A DNA stretch of 18,378 nt, taken from contig JBFLYE010000015.1 in NCBI GenBank assembly GCA_040756715.1, positions 1 to 18,378 on the forward strand. Direction: 5' to 3'. The position numbers and the translations under genes are program-made. This stretch comes from JBFLYE01 sp040756715 [NCBI: bacterium] (lineage in GTDB: Bacteria > UBA9089 > UBA9088). Each line of letters begins with the position of its first letter. The first letter of the stretch is position 1. Positions 15,871-18,378 of this stretch are shown in pieces. The notes beneath the pieces were generated by a model. It was not told the origin of the DNA, did no database searches, and saw only the letters and a program-made list of their open reading frames with translations.

Positions 15871-15890
15871 TTTGCGTTTTTAAGTTTTTA

Positions 15891-16136
15891 TCATACCTTT
15901 TCAATTGGAATGGCAAGGGATGTTTGGGTTCCTGCCACCTCCTGGAATTGAATAACAAACTCAGCGGCATCTCTTTCATTTTCTGCTTCAAAGATTAACA
16001 AAAGCTCTGGCTTTCCAAATAGAAAAAGGCTCTCCTTTATGTGAATAACCTCGGGTATCTTTGCATATTTTAAGAATATCTCAAGGGCTTCCCTTGTCTT
16101 TCCAGGGAGTGTATTAAGGGTTGTAACAAAAAGCAT
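15891..16136 (-). CDS. Small alpha/beta protein, Lrp/GYD-like fold (hypothetical)
   Basis: 81-aa protein with the beta-alpha-beta-beta-alpha-beta pattern of a dimeric ferredoxin-like barrel. It has M-L-F-V-T-T-L-N-T-L-P-G-K, then a helix (T-R-E-A-L-E-I-F-L-K-Y-A), strands at I-H-I-K-E-S-L-F-L-F-G and E-L-L-L-I-F-E-A, a helix D-A-A-E-F-V-I-Q-F and a last strand T-S-L-A-I-P-I-E. This resembles Lrp/AsnC ligand-sensing or GYD-type domains without a DNA-binding part, but I cannot name a family or function. ATG 16136 lies 29 bases after the upstream 67-aa gene, on the same strand and apparently in one transcript. Confidence 0.65.
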   Translation of the reverse strand: MLFVTTLNTLPGKTREALEIFLKYAKIPEVIHIKESLFLFGKPELLLIFEAENERDAAEFVIQFQEVAGTQTSLAIPIEKV

Positions 16137-16165
16137 CTTTTAACCTAAAAAGCCAAGTGCTCATC

Positions 16166-16369
16166 TTATCTTGAGTTCTTTATTGACTCAAGGACATTGA
16201 TAAATTCAGAAAGGCCTGAATCTGGAACAACAATAGCATTTCTTCTTCCTGAAGATTTTTCAACAATCCTTAAAAACTTTCCATTTGGATTTTCTTTATA
16301 CTCAAAGAAAAATATCTTTGATTCCACATCCAGCCTTTTTGTTAATATCTCCTTATCTATATCTTTCAT
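16166..16369 (-). CDS. DUF3276/Pur-alpha-like nucleic-acid-binding protein
   Basis: 67-aa protein matching the Pur-alpha repeat pattern as in the bacterial DUF3276 family. S-K-I-F-F-F-E-Y-K-E-N-P-N-G is followed by K-F-L-R-I-V-E-K-S, R-N-A-I-V-V-P-D-S-G and a C-terminal helix L-S-E-F-I-N-V-L-E-S-I. Pur proteins bind single-stranded DNA or RNA; the cellular role of the bacterial members is not well defined. It is the first gene of the unit that leads to cimA, serA and gmhB. The -10 box lies only 12 bases upstream of ATG 16369, so the mRNA leader is about six bases and there is no Shine-Dalgarno sequence. Single-domain length suggests it works as a dimer. Confidence 0.65.
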   Translation of the reverse strand: MKDIDKEILTKRLDVESKIFFFEYKENPNGKFLRIVEKSSGRRNAIVVPDSGLSEFINVLESIKNSR

Positions 16370-16381
16370 TTTAACTTAAAA

Positions 16382-16411
16382 ATTATAATAATTCTATAAA
16401 AATATTAGCAA
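16382..16411 (-). promoter_or_regulatory. Promoter of the Pur-like to gmhB transcription unit
   Basis: On the minus strand: TTGCTA (16406-16411, 4 of 6 to consensus), an 18-bp spacer and a perfect TATAAT (16382-16387). The predicted start near 16375 leaves about six bases before ATG 16369. It is the only good promoter seen upstream of the six-gene run down to gmhB. Confidence 0.6.
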
Positions 16412-16451
16412 GTGTTTTTTTAAGGCACCTGAAATAGGAAGAAACATTTGG

Positions 16452-16489
16452 AATTGTAAATTTTAATTTAAAATGCTAAATTTGCAATT
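16452..16489 (-). repeat. AT-rich inverted repeat downstream of ccdA
   Basis: AATTGTAAATTT (16452-16463) pairs with AAATTTGCAATT (16478-16489), 11 of 12 positions, around a 14-base loop. It sits between the end of ccdA and the promoter of the next unit. It could end transcription of the ccdA unit, but it lacks a GC stem and a clear U-run. The rest of the gap 16370-16548 shows nothing else I can identify. Confidence 0.4.
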
Positions 16490-16548
16490 TGCCACGAATA
16501 ATCTCCATCTCTGGTTTTGTTACACCACCTAAAACGCTTACCTAAAGT

Positions 16549-17226
16549 CTATACCCTTAAGATTATCCAGATACCAACCCCAATCAGCAGGATTCCAGAT
16601 ATAACAGATATTGCGGAAAAATACCTCCTTATTTTAGAAAAGAAGGCAAAGAATGTGGAAATACCCATACTTACGAGAAGGAAAGGCAATCCCAGCCCTA
16701 ATGAATAGAAGGCCAAAAGCAAGATACCCTGTTTAACACTTTCCTCAGTAGCGGCAAGTGAAAGGATTGAACCCAAGATTGGCCCAATACAGGGTGTCCA
16801 ACCAAAGCCAAAGGCTATCCCTATCAGGAAAGAGCCCAAGATAGTAGCAGGCCTCTTCTTGAAATGAAACCTCTTCTCATATTGGAGAAACCCTATCTTG
16901 AATGCCCCCAAGAGATGAAGCCCGAATATGATCACGATTATCCCTAAGATTATGCGAATTATCCCTTTATGGCTTAAGATGAATCTGCCCATATAGGTGG
17001 CAGAAGCCCCTAATAAGACAAAGATAGATGAAAAGCCTAAGATGAAAAGAAAAGTGGCGATTAAGATTTTTTTCAAACCCTTTCTTCCGGGAGCATCTTG
17101 CAGCTTGTCTACAGATAGCCCAGAAATAAAGGAGATATAGGCAGGGAAAAGCGGCAGGACACAAGGGCAGAGGAACGATAATAGCCCGGCGGAAAAGGCA
17201 ATGAGTAAAGAGACTTCATCCATCAC
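16549..17226 (-). CDS. ccdA: CcdA-type thiol-disulfide membrane transporter
   Basis: Integral inner-membrane protein of the DsbD/CcdA family. It carries electrons from cytoplasmic thioredoxin across the membrane to extracytoplasmic thioredoxin-like proteins. The 225 aa have six hydrophobic segments. The conserved first-helix motif is C-P-C-V-L-P (Cys20, Cys22) and the partner motif is W-T-P-C-I-G-P with Cys146, both required for electron transfer in the family. Two starts fit: GTG 17226 or ATG 17223. The ATG forms TGATG with the stop of the TlpA gene, suggesting stop-start coupling. The direct partner is presumably the TlpA-like lipoprotein encoded just upstream. Confidence 0.92.
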   Translation of the reverse strand: MMDEVSLLIAFSAGLLSFLCPCVLPLFPAYISFISGLSVDKLQDAPGRKGLKKILIATFLFILGFSSIFVLLGASATYMGRFILSHKGIIRIILGIIVIIFGLHLLGAFKIGFLQYEKRFHFKKRPATILGSFLIGIAFGFGWTPCIGPILGSILSLAATEESVKQGILLLAFYSLGLGLPFLLVSMGISTFFAFFSKIRRYFSAISVISGILLIGVGIWIILRV

Positions 17227-17885
17227 TCTTTGAGGAGAGAATCTATCTCTTTCTCAAATACCTCTTTAGGACGATAACCTACGATTTTATTTTCTATATT
17301 GGCTTCTCTGTCTATGATAAAAGTAGTTGGTATCCCTCTTATTCCACCAAAGTCCTCGATTACCTTTTGATTTCCCATAACAATAGGGTAGTTTATTCCT
17401 GTCTCTTCTTTGAACTGCCTAACTTTATCCTGACTTTGATCAAGACTAAGGCCTATAATTATCAATCCTTTATCCTTGTATTGGCTGTAAAGCTGGATAA
17501 AGTCAGGAATCTCCATCCGGCAGGGTGGGCACCAGGTTGCCCAAAAATCCAAGATTATTACCTTACCACTGAATTCAGAAAGGGTTAAGGTTTCTCCATC
17601 TATGGTGGGTAAGGTAAAATCAGGTCCATTCCATATCTTTGCTTGCTTTGGGGGTTCCTCCTCAGCCACCTGCTTCTTAAGTATCTGCTCCTCTTCAGCC
17701 ACTTGTTTCTTCTCAGCCACTTGCTCCTTCTTAGCCACCTGCTTTTCTTCAGCCACTTGCTTCTCTTCGGCTACCTGTTGCTTAGCTATCTGCTGCTCCT
17801 CTTCAGGCTGGCTTTCCTTTTTCCCACAACAGCTGACCAAGATCAGAAGCCCGATCACCAAGAATAATCTCTTCATCTTTACCAC
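17223..17885 (-). CDS. TlpA/ResA-like lipoprotein thioredoxin with KQVAEE linker
   Basis: Membrane-anchored extracytoplasmic thiol reductase. The frame opens at GTG 17885, but ATG 17876 (M-K-R-L-F-L-V) is the better start. AAGGTGG lies five bases before it, and the GTG is part of that ribosome site. Numbering from GTG, a lipobox L-V-S-C ends at Cys19. Residues 37-77 are a charged linker of six-residue units like Q-V-A-E-E-K. The thioredoxin/AhpC-TSA-type domain (about 84-220) has F-T-L-P-T-I-D-G, active site W-A-T-W-C-P-P-C (Cys119, Cys122) and the cis-proline loop G-I-P-T-T-F-I-I-D. Genes for DUF6132 (upstream) and CcdA (downstream, overlapping) flank it. The unit probably reduces periplasmic disulfides, as in cytochrome c maturation or oxidative defence; the actual substrate is unknown. 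Confidence 0.9.
   Translation of the reverse strand: MVKMKRLFLVIGLLILVSCCGKKESQPEEEQQIAKQQVAEEKQVAEEKQVAKKEQVAEKKQVAEEEQILKKQVAEEEPPKQAKIWNGPDFTLPTIDGETLTLSEFSGKVIILDFWATWCPPCRMEIPDFIQLYSQYKDKGLIIIGLSLDQSQDKVRQFKEETGINYPIVMGNQKVIEDFGGIRGIPTTFIIDREANIENKIVGYRPKEVFEKEIDSLLKE
17655..17777 (-). repeat. 18-bp coding repeats for the KQVAEE linker
   Basis: About six degenerate units of 18 bp encode Q-V-A-E-E-K, Q-V-A-E-E-K, Q-V-A-K-K-E, Q-V-A-E-K-K, Q-V-A-E-E-E and, after Q-I-L-K, K-Q-V-A-E-E-E. The unit length keeps frame, so copy-number change would only alter linker length. It is probably a charged helix spacing the thioredoxin domain from the lipid anchor. Confidence 0.85.
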
Positions 17886-17918
17886 CTTAAACCTCTTTTT
17901 CCTCTTAAAACTTAAGAA

Positions 17919-18086
17919 TCATTTTATCATAAGAGCAATTATTGCTCCCATAATCGCACCATATATTGCCCCACTAAATGGATTGCTGGTCAAAGGGCAA
18001 GTTCCCGATGAGCACTTGCCAAAGTATCCGATGATACCCCCTATACCTGCACCAATAATAGCTGCCAGGATAATTCTTCCCATCAT
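17919..18086 (-). CDS. Small membrane protein, DUF6132-like
   Basis: 55-aa protein: M-M-G-R-I-I-L-A-A-I-I-G-A-G-I-G-G-I-I-G-Y, then K-C-S-S-G-T-C-P-L-T-S-N-P-F, then G-A-I-Y-G-A-I-M-G-A-I-I-A-L-M-I-K. The core C-S-x-G-T-C-P-(I/L)-T-S-N-P between two glycine-zipper helices is the pattern I associate with DUF6132 proteins, small membrane proteins of unknown function often near thiol-redox genes. The two cysteines (25 and 30) could be a redox pair or metal site. ATG 18086 (or the next ATG, 18083) follows a very strong ribosome site, AGGAGGAGG, 6-9 bases upstream. It leads the unit with the TlpA-like protein (33 bases to its GTG, 42 to its ATG) and CcdA. Confidence 0.8.
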   Translation of the reverse strand: MMGRIILAAIIGAGIGGIIGYFGKCSSGTCPLTSNPFSGAIYGAIMGAIIALMIK

Positions 18087-18110
18087 AATAATCCTCCTCC
18101 TTTGTTTTAT

Positions 18111-18140
18111 ATTCTACAGCTTGGGGGTAACCTAAGTCAA
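18111..18140 (-). promoter_or_regulatory. Promoter of the DUF6132-TlpA-CcdA unit
   Basis: On the minus strand: TTGACT (18135-18140), an 18-bp spacer and TAGAAT (18111-18116), preceded by an AT-rich stretch that could act as an UP element. The predicted start near 18104 gives a leader of about 18 bases that holds the AGGAGGAGG ribosome site. Confidence 0.65.
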
Positions 18141-18184
18141 CTAAAAAGTAAATATGCCTAAATACTTATCCTTGAATTAGGGGG

Positions 18185-18278
18185 AATTCATCATAAGTAT
18201 GTGTTTAGCTCCTTTAAAATCTGTTCATCTTATTGTTATCCCTATCAAAAGAAATTCAAAAGAACAATTCAAAATTCA
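18185..18278 (+). repeat. Possible decayed relative of the MITE
   Basis: GTATGTGTTTAG at 18197-18208 is identical to 4260-4271 in the left arm of the MITE. It is preceded by GAATTCATCATAA (compare TAATTCCATAAC in the element) and followed, at 18251-18278, by ATTCAAAA units like those of the element interior. The termini and the TA flanks cannot be recognised, so this may be a remnant or a coincidence of AT-rich sequence. Confidence 0.3.
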
Positions 18279-18378
18279 CTCCTTCTTCAAACAGGCATTT
18301 CTTGTCTTTCTTATGGGCTAGTTTCCATATGCCAAATAACAAGCCACACTTTGAGCAATTGGTTGTTTTGTATGGGCT
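18256..18378 (-). CDS. C-terminal end of an unidentified gene with zinc-ribbon-like cysteines (partial)
   Basis: The minus-strand frame runs in from the right edge for 40 codons to TGA at 18256-18258: T-N-C-S-K-C-G-L-L-F-G-I-W-K, then H-K-K-D-K-K-C-L-F-E-E-G-V-N-F. A C-x-x-C-G pair followed by His and Cys suggests a metal-binding finger. No start lies inside the window and I do not recognise a family. An open frame of this length can occur by chance. Confidence 0.35.
   Translation of the reverse strand, partial: SPYKTTNCSKCGLLFGIWKLAHKKDKKCLFEEGVNFELFF

Noticed and set aside
17602-18135. 177-codon plus-strand frame rich in Ser, Ala, Thr, Cys
   Set aside because: It is antisense to the TlpA-like gene and DUF6132; its apparent repeats mirror the KQVAEE linker, and the minus-strand genes have lipobox, active site and ribosome sites.

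Overview
The window is AT-rich bacterial DNA with no rRNA, tRNA, CRISPR array or transposase gene. The content points to an uncultivated diderm (Gram-negative-type) lineage. There is a giant CARDB-rich secreted or surface protein ending in a FlgD-like/Por-sorting-type domain, a LysM-FecR exported protein with OmpL47-like modules, a small putative outer-membrane beta-barrel protein, and a heptose bisphosphate phosphatase of the kind used for LPS or S-layer sugars. I cannot name the phylum from sequence alone.

Layout. Positions 1-7055 (+ strand) hold a giant surface-protein gene that reads as two open frames (110-4234 and 4456-6936), followed by a 40-codon remnant of an exported protein. 7080-8621 (+) is leuA with a near-consensus promoter. 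From 8640 onward everything is on the minus strand, as three transcription units. The first is LysM/FecR protein then dprA (promoter 11315-11343). The second is a DUF3276/Pur-alpha-like protein, an 81-aa protein, a putative outer-membrane protein, cimA, serA and gmhB (promoter 16382-16411). The third is a DUF6132-like 55-aa peptide, a TlpA-like lipoprotein thioredoxin and CcdA (promoter 18111-18140). The right edge carries the C-terminal end of an unidentified minus-strand gene.

The main observation concerns the first 7 kb. The two large frames look like one gene split by a 239-bp insertion (4232-4470). This element has imperfect terminal inverted repeats starting TATAGT, is flanked by TA (or TATA), and has a long internal hairpin: it is a MITE of the TA-target type (IS630/Tc1-mariner-like by analogy). 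Removing it joins the end of frame 1 to codon 6 of frame 2 in phase, within a CARDB first strand. The last 112 bp of the same element occur without a mismatch at 13-124, just before frame 1, so the gene was hit twice and its true 5' end lies outside the window. The apparent start (M-E-D-T-I) of both frames is element sequence, not native protein.

Metabolically, cimA (citramalate synthase) plus leuA (isopropylmalate synthase) indicate isoleucine made from pyruvate and acetyl-CoA, and leucine; serA feeds serine and glycine. CcdA with the TlpA lipoprotein forms an extracytoplasmic thiol-reduction pair. Several promoters lie so close to their start codons that leaderless or near-leaderless translation is likely for leuA and the Pur-like gene, while other genes have clear Shine-Dalgarno sequences.
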